A stretch of DNA of 41,236 nucleotides from Mycobacterium sp. (lineage in GTDB: Bacteria > Actinomycetota > Actinomycetes > Mycobacteriales > Mycobacteriaceae). Below the pieces are notes generated by a model that saw only the letters and a program-made list of their open reading frames with translations, made no database searches and had not been told where the DNA came from. Positions 7,332 to 16,147 of this stretch are shown in pieces. A program made the position numbers and the translations under genes. The stretch's first letter is position 1; each line of letters starts with the position of its first letter. The stretch is taken from contig JAOPVI010000275.1 in the NCBI GenBank assembly GCA_025966225.1, positions 1 to 41,236 of the forward strand. The letters are read 5' to 3'.

Positions 7332-7384
7332 GCGTGGCTACGTAACGTCGATCCGGAGGCCGGTCTTCTTCGTCGCCAACAGGT

Positions 7385-7549
7385 CGCGTAGCACCTTCAC
7401 CAGCACTTCAGGAGGCCCTGCCACGGCTGTTCGACATGGTGGCCGCCGGTCAACTCCACCTGAGCACGCAGGTCCTGCCGCTGGCCGAGGTTGAGCAGGC
7501 CTGGACCGCGGCGGAACCGTCGGGCACCCGGGTCGTGCTCACGCCGTAG
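7385..7549 (+). pseudogene. C-terminal remnant of a zinc-type (MDR) alcohol dehydrogenase/quinone reductase
   Basis: The frame beginning near 7385 and ending at TAG 7547-7549 reads ALPRLFDMVAAGQLHLSTQV, then LPLAEVEQAWTAAEPSGTRVVLTP. This is the characteristic last 50 residues of medium-chain dehydrogenases (helix, P-L-x-E-x-x-x-A, final V-V-L-T-P). The same frame is closed by a stop at 7343, and no nucleotide-binding fold or start is present, so only about 55 codons of a 330-codon gene survive. The remaining parts of 7332-7649 (before 7385 and after 7549) show nothing I recognise apart from the next gene's ribosome site. Confidence 0.7.
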
Positions 7550-7649
7550 CCGACCGCACAAATTCGCCGCGAACTGGCTGAATGAGCTCCGGCCTGCTGT
7601 AGTTATCGAGTGATCGCGGTCGGCACATTCGTTGGGAGTTCGCGCTGAG

Positions 7650-9197
7650 ATGAGCCAGCGCAGCCACACGTCCCATCGGATGCCCAGGACGGCAAAACCC
7701 GGCCCGATGCGGCTTCGCGTCGCGCGCCGGGCCCTGGTTGCCCTGACGTCCAGCGCGGCGCTGGTGACAACGGGAGCGCTCTGGTACCCGACGCACGACC
7801 TCTTAGGGGGCTTCACGGTCTCGGGCGCGTTGCCAAGCGATGCGGCCAAGTCCAGTGGCGGAGCGATGAACATCCTGCTGATCGGACTGGATTCGCGGAA
7901 GGACCAGGACGGAAACGACCTGCCGCAGGAGCTCCTGGACCAGCTCCACGCCGGCGACTCCGACCAGGGCGGCTACAACACCAACACGCTGATACTGATG
8001 CACGTGTCGCCCGACGACAAGGTCACCGCGTTCTCGATCCCACGCGACGACTACGTGGCATTCAATCGCGTCCCCGGATACCATCACATCAAGATCAAAG
8101 AGGCCTACGGGCTGACGAAGTTCTACGCGGAGCAGAAGCTCGTCGACGAAGGCGTCAGCGACCAGGCCGAACTGGAGAAGGAGGGCCGCGAGGCTGGTCG
8201 TGCGGCCACGCTCAGCGCCGTCCGCAACCTCGTCGGGGTCCCCATCGACTACTTCGCCGAAGTCAACCTGGCTGGCTTCTACGATCTGGCCGCCACGCTC
8301 GGTGGTGTCGAAGTGTGCCTGAATCACGCCGTCCACGACGACTATTCGGGTGCGGACTTGCCAGCTGGACGTCAGACCCTCAACGCCTCCCAAGCCCTGG
8401 CCTTCGTGCGTCAGCGCCACGGACTCGACAATGGCGATCTCGACCGCACCCACCGGCAGCAGGCCTTCCTGGTGTCGGTCATCCACCAGTTGCAGGACTC
8501 CGGAACGTTCTCCAACCTCGGCAAGCTGCACGAGCTGCTTGCGGTGGCGCGAAAGGACATCGTCTTCTCCGGCGGATGGGACGTCGACCAGTTGAAACGC
8601 CTTGGCGCGCTGGCCCACCCGGGCGCGCGCTACCAGACACTGCCGGTGCTGCGATACGACGTCAAGAACGGCCAGGACGTCAACATCATCGATCCGAAAC
8701 AGATCCGGGCCCAGGTCCGCGCCGCCTTCAGCGACGGCGCCCCCACCACCACGTCGCAGCATTCACCGTCGAGCATCGTCGACGTCGTCAACGCCAGTCA
8801 GCTCAGCGGTATCGCCGCCTCGATGTCCGAGCAACTGAGGAGCCACGGCTATTCGGCCGGCGAGGCCCGCGACGCGACCTCCGACGATCCCACCACCACG
8901 GTGATCGAATACGGGTCGGGCGCAGAGCGCGACGCCGAGGACATCAGCGGGCTCCTCGGCGACATCCCGACCGAGCCCGACAGTGAGCTCGACTCGGGGC
9001 ACATCCACGTCGTGCTGGCTGACGACTACACCCCGCAGAGCGCCGACCAGCTGGCCGTGACGTCGACGTCGCCACATCCGGGGTCGGTCTCCGAGGGCGA
9101 CACGACGACGACCACCACCACGACGACGACGACCACGACCCCAACGCCCGATCAGGGCAAGCCGCTCAGCGGCGCCGAGATCCCCTGCGTCAACTGA
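7650..9197 (+). CDS. LytR-CpsA-Psr (LCP) family cell-wall ligase, second copy
   Basis: A 515-residue LCP protein. A short Arg-rich cytosolic end precedes one membrane helix (about residues 28-50). The LCP domain (about 73-335) has MNILLIGLDSR, NTLILMHV, FSIPRDDYVAF, KIKEAYG and FVRQRHGL, the conserved Arg/Asp set for pyrophosphate-lipid binding. A LytR_C domain (about 374-455) begins SIVDVVNASQLSG. The C-terminus has a run of 13 threonines. ATG 7650 follows GGGAG (7634-7638); the TTG at 7632 would lie on top of that site. It is much shorter than the 4546 gene and not a recent duplicate. The last 8 bp overlap the convergent CtaG-like gene. Its likely job is attaching arabinogalactan or a related polymer to peptidoglycan, outside the membrane. 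Confidence 0.9.
   Translation: MSQRSHTSHRMPRTAKPGPMRLRVARRALVALTSSAALVTTGALWYPTHDLLGGFTVSGALPSDAAKSSGGAMNILLIGLDSRKDQDGNDLPQELLDQLHAGDSDQGGYNTNTLILMHVSPDDKVTAFSIPRDDYVAFNRVPGYHHIKIKEAYGLTKFYAEQKLVDEGVSDQAELEKEGREAGRAATLSAVRNLVGVPIDYFAEVNLAGFYDLAATLGGVEVCLNHAVHDDYSGADLPAGRQTLNASQALAFVRQRHGLDNGDLDRTHRQQAFLVSVIHQLQDSGTFSNLGKLHELLAVARKDIVFSGGWDVDQLKRLGALAHPGARYQTLPVLRYDVKNGQDVNIIDPKQIRAQVRAAFSDGAPTTTSQHSPSSIVDVVNASQLSGIAASMSEQLRSHGYSAGEARDATSDDPTTTVIEYGSGAERDAEDISGLLGDIPTEPDSELDSGHIHVVLADDYTPQSADQLAVTSTSPHPGSVSEGDTTTTTTTTTTTTTPTPDQGKPLSGAEIPCVN
9102..9140 (+). repeat. Threonine codon run (13 x ACG/ACC)
   Basis: Thirteen consecutive Thr codons, a mixture of ACG and ACC, followed by P-T-P-T-P inside the LCP gene. 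In an exported protein such a Thr/Pro stretch is a candidate site for mannosylation and a flexible linker. The triplet repeat is also prone to length changes. Confidence 0.9.
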
Positions 9198-10140
9198 AGC
9201 GGTCGTGCAGCTGCGGGTCGTTCTCCCACCACAGCGTCGACTCGGCGACCCGCTCTGGCGGGACGTCGCGGACGCGGTCGAGTTCGGCATCGACGTCAGC
9301 CGCGCGGACTTTCTCGTCGACTGAAAGTGCACGCACCAACAGCATGAGAAATGGCAACCCCAGCACGTCACCGAGAATCCACAGGACCCCAGCGCCGATC
9401 GACTGATCCACCCGCGGGCCGGGTCCCCAAGGCCGTCCAAGCGCCTGGTAGTAAGCAACCGCGACAAGCGGACCGAGCCACAGCACGACGCCGAGTAGAC
9501 CATCGCCGATGGTCTCGGCGATGCTGATGACCATCGAGAGCAACTGCGAGTACCGGCGGGGCACCGGATCAGCTTGCAGTCGTGCGTAGAAGTAGCCGAA
9601 TCCGACTGCCAGCAAGAAGATCTCGGTGGCCGCCCCGACGAGTCTACGTTCGAGTGCAGCCGTGTACCACGGCGTGAGGTACAGCAGCCATGGCGTGGCG
9701 AGCATCGCGACGGACGTGGTGAGCGGATGCGCAACGGCGCGGGCCGTCCGCGTGGCGAGCAGGCGATCGAACCTCGTCTGGGCCGCCCCGGCGAGCGCAT
9801 TTCGCAACACCGTCAGCGGCGTCCCCAGTGCGATCAACATCGGCGCGACGAACAGCAACAGCAGGACCTGAAGTGCGCGCACCCAGAACAACACCTCGGC
9901 GTACACGGCGATCGCGCTGATCGTGGCTAGGCCCCAGATTCCGATGCCCATGGCGAAGCACCACGCCGCGCCCCGGTCCACCCCGCAACCGCGGGCCCCG
10001 GACCGCAGACACCACCCGTACGCACCGGCTACCAGCACGATGACGACGACGGATGGCACGTCCAAGGTCCACGAAGTGACGGCCGTCGACAGCGTGAGGG
10101 GCGCTAGCACCGATTGGACGTTAACCCCAGTCGCTGTCAA
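9190..10140 (-). CDS. CtaG-like (caa3-type oxidase assembly) membrane protein
   Basis: A 316-residue integral membrane protein with about seven hydrophobic helices: VVVIVLVAGAYGWCL, FWVRALQVLLLLFVAPML, the ALGTPL loop, LLGVVLWLGPLVAVAYY and LWILGDVLGLPFLMLLVRAL among them. The pattern matches the caa3_CtaG family (DUF1404-like), linked to copper delivery and assembly of cytochrome c oxidase. The start is taken as TTG 10138-10140 with AGGGCGGA just upstream; a GTG at 10110 is an alternative. The C-terminal cytosolic tail is acidic and ends in HDRFS. It is convergent with the second LCP gene and overlaps it by 8 bp. It lies downstream of pstB but 48 bp away; a role in phosphate uptake is not suggested by sequence. 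Confidence 0.8.
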   Translation of the reverse strand: MTATGVNVQSVLAPLTLSTAVTSWTLDVPSVVVIVLVAGAYGWCLRSGARGCGVDRGAAWCFAMGIGIWGLATISAIAVYAEVLFWVRALQVLLLLFVAPMLIALGTPLTVLRNALAGAAQTRFDRLLATRTARAVAHPLTTSVAMLATPWLLYLTPWYTAALERRLVGAATEIFLLAVGFGYFYARLQADPVPRRYSQLLSMVISIAETIGDGLLGVVLWLGPLVAVAYYQALGRPWGPGPRVDQSIGAGVLWILGDVLGLPFLMLLVRALSVDEKVRAADVDAELDRVRDVPPERVAESTLWWENDPQLHDRFS

Positions 10141-10188
10141 TCCGCCCTGATGGTGCGCAGAGCTTGCTGGGTCCTAATTTACGGGGGC

Positions 10189-10965
10189 TCAGCCGAACCG
10201 ACCGGAGATGTAGTCCTCGGTCGCCTTCTCCCTCGGGTTGGAGAAGATCTTGTCGGTGTCGTCGATCTCGACCAGCTGGCCCGGCTTGCCGGTCGCCTCC
10301 AGATTGAAGAACGCGGTCTGGTCACTGACTCGGGCCGCCTGCTGCATGTTGTGCGTGACGATCACGATCGTGAAGTCCTGCTTGAGCTCGGCGATCAAGT
10401 CCTCGATCGCCAGCGTGGAGATGGGGTCCAGCGCCGAGCACGGCTCGTCCATGAGCAACACGTCGGGCTGCACCGCGATGGCACGCGCGATGCACAGCCG
10501 CTGCTGCTGTCCGCCTGACAGCCCGCCGCCTGGCTTTTCGAGCCGCTCCTTGACCTCATTCCACAGGTTGGCGCTCTTGAGCGACCGCTCGGCCACCTCG
10601 TCGAGCGTCTTCTTGCTCCGGACGCCCTGAAGCTTCAGCCCGGCCACCACGTTGTCCCGAATCGACATGGTGGGGAACGGGTTCGGGCGCTGGAACACCA
10701 TGCCGATGGTCTTGCGCACGCCCACCGGGTCGACGCCTGCCCCGTAGATGTCCTCGCCGTCGAGCAGCACCGAGCCCTCGACGCGCGCGCCGGGGATGAC
10801 TTCGTGCATGCGGTTCAGCGTGCGCAGCACCGTCGACTTGCCGCAGCCCGACGGGCCGATGAAGGCCGTGACGCTGCGCGGCTGCACCGACAACGCAACG
10901 TCGGACACTGCGTGGAAGGACCCGTAGTAGATGTTGACGTCTTTGAGATCGAGTCGCTTGGCCAC
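10189..10965 (-). CDS. pstB: Phosphate ABC transporter ATP-binding protein PstB (PhoT)
   Basis: A 258-residue ABC ATPase energising phosphate import. Walker A is GPSGCGKST (37-45), the Q-loop lies in VFQRPNPFP, the signature is LSGGQQQRL (149-157), Walker B is DVLLMDEP with SALDP, and the switch histidine is in VTHNMQQA. ASNxPNPFP and the C-terminal DYISGRFG are PstB hallmarks. The start is GTG 10963-10965 behind AGGAGT; a longer frame has no support. Ten nt downstream of pstA, as the last gene of pstS-pstC-pstA-pstB. The length equals M. tuberculosis PhoT (Rv0820, 258 residues). Confidence 0.97.
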   Translation of the reverse strand: MAKRLDLKDVNIYYGSFHAVSDVALSVQPRSVTAFIGPSGCGKSTVLRTLNRMHEVIPGARVEGSVLLDGEDIYGAGVDPVGVRKTIGMVFQRPNPFPTMSIRDNVVAGLKLQGVRSKKTLDEVAERSLKSANLWNEVKERLEKPGGGLSGGQQQRLCIARAIAVQPDVLLMDEPCSALDPISTLAIEDLIAELKQDFTIVIVTHNMQQAARVSDQTAFFNLEATGKPGQLVEIDDTDKIFSNPREKATEDYISGRFG

Positions 10966-10975
10966 TGGATTACTC

Positions 10976-11899
10976 CTAAACCTTCTTGGGGGCAAAGATT
11001 TTGGCGACGAACCGCGCGCCGATGTTGAGCACCGCAATCAGCAGGACCAGCGTCAGCGCGGCGCCCCACAGTCGATCCGTTGGCACGGGGTTGCCCCCGC
11101 CCGCCCCGGCACCTGCCGCGATCTGGTCGTACATCATGCCCGGCAGCGAGCCCATGAAGCCGCCGAACATGTCGAAGTTGATGGACGCGGCGTAGCCCAC
11201 CAGGATCAGCAGCGGCGCCGTCTCGCCCATGACGCGGGCCAGCGCCAGCATGATGCCGGTGACGATGCCCGACAACGCCGTCGGGATCACGATGCGGACG
11301 ATGGTCTTCCACTTCGGCACGCCCAGTGCGTAGGCGGCCTCGCGCAGGTCCATCGGAACGATGCGCAGCATCTCCTCGGTGGCCCGCACGATCACTGGGA
11401 TCATCAGCAGCACCAAGGCAAGCGAGACGGCGAACCCCGAGCGTTGGAAGCCGAACGTCGCCACCCACAGCGCATAGATGAACAACGCCGCGACGATCGA
11501 CGGCACACCGGTGAGGATGTCGACCATGAAGGTCGTGAACTTGCCGAGCCGGGTACCGCCGCCATACTCGACGAGATACACCGCGACCATCACGCCGATC
11601 GGGATCGAGATGATCGAGCACACGAGGCCCTGCAGCAGCGTTCCGATCAAGGCGTGGTAGACGCCGCCGCCCACTGCGAATGCGGTGGTGCCCGCCTGCG
11701 AGTGGGTAAACCAGTCCGCTTGAGTCACCGCGTTGAAACCCTTGGTGACGACGGCGTAGAGCACCCACACCAATGGGATCAGCGCGATCAGCACCGAAAG
11801 CGTCACCAGCACGGTGGCGAGGTTGTTCGTGATCTTCCGGCGCACGCTGACGCCGTGGAAGGTCGCGACCTTCACGGGTCGATCCAGTGTCGACGTCAC
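10976..11899 (-). CDS. pstA: Phosphate ABC transporter permease PstA
   Basis: A 307-residue permease with six predicted membrane helices, the first around [20 protein letters not shown]. The coupling-helix (EAA-type) loop is [21 protein letters not shown], which docks on PstB. The GTG at 11897-11899 follows AGGAGT at good spacing and is preferred to the ATG at 11956, which would overlap pstC and add a charged tail. It pairs with PstC to form the membrane channel. There are 46 nt between pstC and this gene, with no terminator seen, so the four genes probably form one transcript. Confidence 0.95.
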   Translation of the reverse strand: MTSTLDRPVKVATFHGVSVRRKITNNLATVLVTLSVLIALIPLVWVLYAVVTKGFNAVTQADWFTHSQAGTTAFAVGGGVYHALIGTLLQGLVCSIISIPIGVMVAVYLVEYGGGTRLGKFTTFMVDILTGVPSIVAALFIYALWVATFGFQRSGFAVSLALVLLMIPVIVRATEEMLRIVPMDLREAAYALGVPKWKTIVRIVIPTALSGIVTGIMLALARVMGETAPLLILVGYAASINFDMFGGFMGSLPGMMYDQIAAGAGAGGGNPVPTDRLWGAALTLVLLIAVLNIGARFVAKIFAPKKV

Positions 11900-11945
11900 T
11901 GTGCACTCCTGTTCTTCGCGCAAGCGCTCATACTCCGAGCGCTCA

Positions 11946-12989
11946 TCACTTGGCACCCCGGCCCGCCACCGCGGCGCGAGCCAGCGAGTTCACTACGAAC
12001 GTCAGGATGAACAGCACCAGACCGGCGGCGATGTAGGCCCCCGCCTTGTACTCATCGTTGAATTCGCTTGCGGCGGCAGCGATCTTGCTGGCGAAGGTGT
12101 AGCCACCGTCGAACAGCGACCACCCGAACTGCTTCTGAACGCCCCGCAGGATGATGAGTAGGGCGATGGTCTCGCCAAGCGCACGGCCGAGGCCGAGCAT
12201 CGCGCCGCTGATGTAACCCGACAGCCCGAAGGGAAGCACCGTGGTGCGGACCACCTCCCACCGGGTGGCGCCGAGCGCCAACGCCGCCTCGACCTGGCCG
12301 CGCGGCGTCTGGATGAACACCTCCCGGGTGACCGCGGCGATGATCGGCAGGATCATCACTGCGAGCACGATGCCGGCGGTGAAGATGGTGCCGCCGCCGG
12401 CCACCGACGCGCTGCCGGTCTTGAACAGGAAGAACCAGTCAAGGTTCTCGTTCAGCCACAGCGCGAACGGCTTGATCACCGGCGCCAGTACGTAGATCCC
12501 CCAGACGCCGTAGACGATCGACGGCACTGCGGCGAGCAAGTCGACCATGTAACCGAGCGGTCCGGCCAGTCGACGCGGCGAGTACTGAGTGAGGAATATC
12601 GCGATGCCGAGGGCCACCGGCATCGCAAGCACCAGGGCGAACACCGAGACGAACACGGTCACCAGCAACAGGTCGAGGATGCCGAAGTGCATCGCCGACG
12701 TATCGGTGGTGATCCAGTTGCCGCCGTAGGTGAAGAAGTTCTCCTGGTTGCGGGCCAACGCAGGAATCGCGCGCCACAGCAGGAACACCGCGATCGCCGC
12801 AATGAGAACGACGATCAGGATGCCCGAGCCCTCCGCAAGGCCGCGGAAGATCTTGTCTCCCAAGCGAACCTTCGCACCCTTGGAGGGATCGGTGGAGATG
12901 GGTTCCGGCACGGGAAAGGGTGAAGCGATCACTTCACCCGATCCCGCATCGGCTGGATTCGGTATCGTCACGTCGACCCTATCGGTCAT
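11946..12989 (-). CDS. pstC: Phosphate ABC transporter permease PstC
   Basis: A 347-residue permease. An N-terminal cytosolic Pro/Asp-rich stretch of about 50 residues, usual in actinobacterial PstC, precedes six membrane helices. The periplasmic loop contains FFTYGGNW, and the PstB-contacting loop is [20 protein letters not shown], followed by [19 protein letters not shown], a strongly conserved PstC segment. The ATG at 12987-12989 has GGGA upstream. It sits 48 nt downstream of pstS. It forms a heterodimer with PstA. Confidence 0.96.
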   Translation of the reverse strand: MTDRVDVTIPNPADAGSGEVIASPFPVPEPISTDPSKGAKVRLGDKIFRGLAEGSGILIVVLIAAIAVFLLWRAIPALARNQENFFTYGGNWITTDTSAMHFGILDLLLVTVFVSVFALVLAMPVALGIAIFLTQYSPRRLAGPLGYMVDLLAAVPSIVYGVWGIYVLAPVIKPFALWLNENLDWFFLFKTGSASVAGGGTIFTAGIVLAVMILPIIAAVTREVFIQTPRGQVEAALALGATRWEVVRTTVLPFGLSGYISGAMLGLGRALGETIALLIILRGVQKQFGWSLFDGGYTFASKIAAAASEFNDEYKAGAYIAAGLVLFILTFVVNSLARAAVAGRGAK

Positions 12990-13037
12990 TGGTCCCGGAT
13001 CCCATCCTCACCGCTGTCGTGCTGTCGCGCCAGGCAA

Positions 13038-14165
13038 CTACGCAATTGCGTCTACGGACTTCAGCAGGCGCTCCTTGAAGGCGTCGGGCAGCGGTACGAA
13101 CCCGGCCGACGACAGGCTCGCCTGGCCCTGATTGGCCGACACCGTCAGGAACGACTTGACCGCTGCGGCGGTGTCGGCGTCGTAGCCCTTCGAGCACACG
13201 ATCTCGTAGGTCGCAAGCATCAGCGGGTAGGCGCCTGCGGCCTTGGTGGCATACAGCGCGTCCAGGTCGAGCGCGAGGTCAAGGCCGTCGGCCTTGAACT
13301 TCGCGTCACCGACCGCTGCCTTGGTCGAATCGTCGGTCAACGCGACCGCGCCCGCGCCACTGTCGATCTGTGCGAACGGCAGGTTCGCCGCCGCTGCCGG
13401 GCTCTTCTCGACGTATCCGATGGCACCGTCAGTGGCCTGCACGGCCTGCACGACGCCGGCGGACTTCGCGGCGCCTTCGCCCGCGCCGCCCTGGAACTCC
13501 TTGCCAGCACCCTTGGTCCATGTCTGGGGCGCGGCGGCGGTCAGGTACTTCTGGAAGTTGTCGGTGGTGCCCGAGGAGTCGTTGCGGTAGATCGGGGTGA
13601 TCTTCGTAGCAGGCAGCGTCGTCCCCGAGTTCAGTGCGGCGATCGCCGGGTCGTTCCACGTGGTGATGGCGCCGGTGAAGATCTTGGCCAGCAGGTCCGC
13701 GTTCAGCACCAGCTTGTCCGCACCCTGGACGTTGTAGGCCAACGCGATTGGGCCGAACACCAGCGGCAGGTTCCAGGCCGGGTTGCCGCCGCAGCGCGCT
13801 GCGGCCGGGTCGACCTGGTCCTTGGACAGCGCTGAGTCGGAGCCCGCGAAGTCGACCTGCTTGGCGATGAACTGGGTGACGCCTGCGCCCGAACCGGTCC
13901 CGTTGTAGGAGAGCGTCTTCCCGCTGCACGCTTGACCCCACGCCTTGTTGAACTCGGCGATCGCGTTCTGCTGGGCGGTCGAACCCTCGGCGGTCAGCGT
14001 GTTCTTCCCACCGCAGTCGGCGGAGGCCGACGACGAACTACCCGCAGCGCTGGAGGAGGAGGTTCCGGCGTTGTTGTCACTGCCGCAGGCGGTCAGCGTC
14101 AGGGCGGCGATCGCCGTCGCGGAGACTGTCGTGCCAAGTACCTTGCCAAAGCGATTGAGCTTCAC
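13038..14165 (-). CDS. pstS: Phosphate-binding lipoprotein PstS
   Basis: A 375-residue high-affinity phosphate-binding protein. The signal peptide ends in the lipobox LTAC with lipidated Cys27, followed by a Ser/Ala-rich linker (about 30-50). Phosphate-contact segments are visible: AEGSTAQQNA near the start, NGTGSGAGVTQF, VDFAGSDSAL and YRNDSSGTTDNFQKYL. Tethered to the outer face of the membrane, it delivers phosphate to PstCA. It is the first gene of the operon. A PHO box (14242-14259) and a TACGTT -10 (14205-14210) lie upstream, giving a short leader with GGGA before the GTG start. It belongs to the same class as the mycobacterial 38-kDa antigen family. Confidence 0.96.
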   Translation of the reverse strand: MKLNRFGKVLGTTVSATAIAALTLTACGSDNNAGTSSSSAAGSSSSASADCGGKNTLTAEGSTAQQNAIAEFNKAWGQACSGKTLSYNGTGSGAGVTQFIAKQVDFAGSDSALSKDQVDPAAARCGGNPAWNLPLVFGPIALAYNVQGADKLVLNADLLAKIFTGAITTWNDPAIAALNSGTTLPATKITPIYRNDSSGTTDNFQKYLTAAAPQTWTKGAGKEFQGGAGEGAAKSAGVVQAVQATDGAIGYVEKSPAAAANLPFAQIDSGAGAVALTDDSTKAAVGDAKFKADGLDLALDLDALYATKAAGAYPLMLATYEIVCSKGYDADTAAAVKSFLTVSANQGQASLSSAGFVPLPDAFKERLLKSVDAIA

Positions 14166-14204
14166 TTATCCCACTTTCGATTGTCGGCCTCAAGACTCTC
14201 CGGC

Positions 14205-14210
14205 AACGTA
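14205..14210 (-). promoter_or_regulatory. -10 (TACGTT) of the pst operon
   Basis: On the minus strand TACGTT lies 31 nt after the PHO box, almost the same spacing as at phoU (33 nt), and predicts a start about 33 nt before the pstS codon. Confidence 0.5.
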
Positions 14211-14241
14211 TTCGCCGCTCATGGACGGTTCGGGGATGAAA

Positions 14242-14259
14242 AGTGAACGCAAGGTGAAC
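14242..14259 (-). promoter_or_regulatory. PHO box (RegX3-type) upstream of pstS
   Basis: On the minus strand: GTTCACC, TTGC, GTTCACT. Two 7-bp repeats with an 11-bp period match the actinobacterial PHO box. The spacing to the -10 matches the phoU copy, so the two promoters very probably respond to the same regulator under phosphate limitation. Confidence 0.8.
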
Positions 14260-14286
14260 AGGCTCAGCAGCTTCACAGCTGAGCGG

Positions 14287-15171
14287 CTAACGCAGGGTGT
14301 ACGCGACATCCGTACTGAAGACCTCGAAACCCAGCTTGCGATAGGTCCTTACGGCGGCTGAGTTATTTGCCTCGACGTAAAGCATCACCGTCGACTCGGC
14401 CCCGAGCCGCTCCGCGAGATGACGCAGACCCACCAGCGTCAACAACGCACCGATGCCACGGCCCTGGGTCGTCGGATCGACGGCCACCACGTAGACCTCA
14501 CCGAGCTGCGGGCCGTGCACTTTAGTCCAGTGAAAACCGAGCATCTTGCCCGATTCTTCGTCAGTCGCAAGGAACAATCCTGCTGGATCGAACCACGGCT
14601 CAGCGCTCCGCTCGGCGACGTCGGCCTCGGTCCAGCCGCCTTGTTCGGGATGCCATGCGAAGGCCGCGTTGTTGACCCGCAGCAGCTCCTCGGCGGCGTC
14701 GGGGCCGGGGTATGTCGCCACCCGCACCCCGTCGGGGATGGGATCGGCTGGAAGATCCGCCAGCGACCGGCGCATCTGCAGGAGTTGGCGTGCGGACGCG
14801 AGGCCAAGTGCGGCTGCCGTCGCCCTGGCGGGCTCGAGGTCTCCGTGTGCCCAGACTCTGGCGCCTGCACCGCCCTCGGTGAGCCCGGTGCGGATCAACG
14901 CCGCGCCGATGCGCCTGCGACGGGCCGTTGGATGGACGACGAGCTCCCCCATCGCGGTGGAATCGGCGGTCGCCGCCACCAGATTGAGATAGCCGACCAC
15001 GGTCCCGCCGTCTTCGGCCACCAGGTGTCTGGTGCGGTCGTGGGAGAGCTCGCGCAGCACCTGGTCACCCACGGGGGCGACGCCGTCGTGGGCGGTGGCC
15101 GCGGCGATGACGTCCCGAATTTGGCGTTGGTCGGCGTCCGAGAGGGCAGCGCGCCAGGCCAGCGCGGTCAC
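14287..15171 (-). CDS. mshD: Mycothiol synthase MshD
   Basis: Acetylates the cysteine amine of Cys-GlcN-Ins with acetyl-CoA, the last step of mycothiol synthesis. The 294 residues contain two GNAT domains. The N-terminal one has [19 protein letters not shown] and the C-terminal one [20 protein letters not shown], each with the R/Q-x-x-G-x-G/A acetyl-CoA loop; the latter is the active domain in the family. [17 protein letters not shown] and [18 protein letters not shown] are MshD signatures. The GTG at 15169-15171 overlaps the stop of the upstream regulator (GTGA), so translation is coupled. Rv0819 is slightly longer (315). Mycothiol is the actinobacterial thiol buffer, which confirms the taxonomic assignment. 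Confidence 0.95.
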   Translation of the reverse strand: MTALAWRAALSDADQRQIRDVIAAATAHDGVAPVGDQVLRELSHDRTRHLVAEDGGTVVGYLNLVAATADSTAMGELVVHPTARRRRIGAALIRTGLTEGGAGARVWAHGDLEPARATAAALGLASARQLLQMRRSLADLPADPIPDGVRVATYPGPDAAEELLRVNNAAFAWHPEQGGWTEADVAERSAEPWFDPAGLFLATDEESGKMLGFHWTKVHGPQLGEVYVVAVDPTTQGRGIGALLTLVGLRHLAERLGAESTVMLYVEANNSAAVRTYRKLGFEVFSTDVAYTLR

Positions 15172-15956
15172 TGACTGTGCAGCGGGTCGGTCAGCGCTTC
15201 CGGCGCGTCCGCATAGGCGTCGACGTCCTCGAACTCGTCGGCGACCTCGGCGGCGCCGGGAGCGGGCGGGCGGCCCCTCGCGGGCCGGACGGCCTTGTAG
15301 CCAACGTTGCGCACCGTGCCGATCAACGACTCGTATTCGGGACCGAGCTTGGCCCGCAGCCGGCGAACGTGGACGTCGACGGTACGAGTGCCACCGAAGA
15401 AGTCGTATCCCCAGACCTCCTGAAGGAGCTGCGCTCTGGTGAACACCCGGCCCGCGTGCTGCGCCAGGTACTTCAGAAGCTCGAATTCCTTGTAGGTCAA
15501 GTCGAGTGGGCGACCGCGCAGGCGGGCAGTGTAGGTGCCCTCGTCGATCACCAGTTCGCCGAGGTTGACCTTGCCGAGGTTCTCCTGATCGGCGGCGCCT
15601 CCGCGGCGTCCGACCAGAAGCCGCAACCGCGCATCGATCTCGGCGGGCCCGGTGCCGGGCAGCAGAATCTCGTCGAGCCCCCAATCGACGTTGATGGCAA
15701 CGAGTCCGCCCTCGTTGACCACTGCGACCACTGGAACCAACGTTCCCGTCGTACCCAACAGCCGACACAATCCGCGCGCGGCCGCGAGATCAGTGCGCGC
15801 GTCGACGATCGCCACATCCGCGGTGCCGGCCTCCAGAAGAGAGGACACCTCAGTCGGCGCCGACCGCACGTTGTGTGCGAGCAGCGACAGCGAAGGCAGT
15901 ACCGAGTCGGGATGCGGGTCGACGGTCAGTAGCAGTAGATCCAACGGGTCCTCCAT
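15168..15956 (-). CDS. glnR: OmpR-family response regulator, GlnR-like orphan
   Basis: A 262-residue regulator with no partner kinase gene nearby. The receiver-like domain (about 1-120) begins [20 protein letters not shown] and keeps an aspartate in [10 protein letters not shown], but lacks the usual acidic pocket at the N-terminus, as in GlnR, which works without normal phosphorylation. The winged helix has [40 protein letters not shown] and [10 protein letters not shown]. The match to my recollection of Rv0818 is strong; that protein and the Streptomyces orthologue regulate nitrogen metabolism. The ATG at 15954-15956 has AGAGG upstream; an ATG at 16022 would add 22 residues. Its stop overlaps the mshD start. 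A 12-bp inverted repeat covers the start region. Confidence 0.88.
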   Translation of the reverse strand: MEDPLDLLLLTVDPHPDSVLPSLSLLAHNVRSAPTEVSSLLEAGTADVAIVDARTDLAAARGLCRLLGTTGTLVPVVAVVNEGGLVAINVDWGLDEILLPGTGPAEIDARLRLLVGRRGGAADQENLGKVNLGELVIDEGTYTARLRGRPLDLTYKEFELLKYLAQHAGRVFTRAQLLQEVWGYDFFGGTRTVDVHVRRLRAKLGPEYESLIGTVRNVGYKAVRPARGRPPAPGAAEVADEFEDVDAYADAPEALTDPLHSQ

Positions 15957-15962
15957 CACGCC

Positions 15963-16017
15963 TCTGGGAGATGAACCCGGCTCCGACGGCTTCGGCGAAG
16001 TGCGGTCATCTCCCAGA
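15963..16017 (-). repeat. 12-bp perfect inverted repeat over the glnR start region
   Basis: TCTGGGAGATGA (15963-15974) and TCATCTCCCAGA (16006-16017) are perfect reverse complements with a 31-nt loop. In the minus-strand transcript the stem abuts the AGAGG ribosome site of the 15956 start and follows the alternative ATG at 16022. It may be a leader hairpin masking translation. Confidence 0.5.
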
Positions 16018-16147
16018 TTCATGGCTGACACGTGGCCGTTACCGGCCCACGATCGTCTAACGATAGCGTGCCACCAGCCGATTAGCCGCGCCGAGCGCAA
16101 CAGGCCACGCAGAGCGCATTCCCAGGTCGCTCCGCTCTGCCCCCGGA

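Noticed and set aside
14287-15768. 493-codon frame joining mshD to upstream sequence
   Set aside because: The part upstream of 15171 is a shadow of the glnR-like gene; mshD begins at the GTG overlapping its stop.
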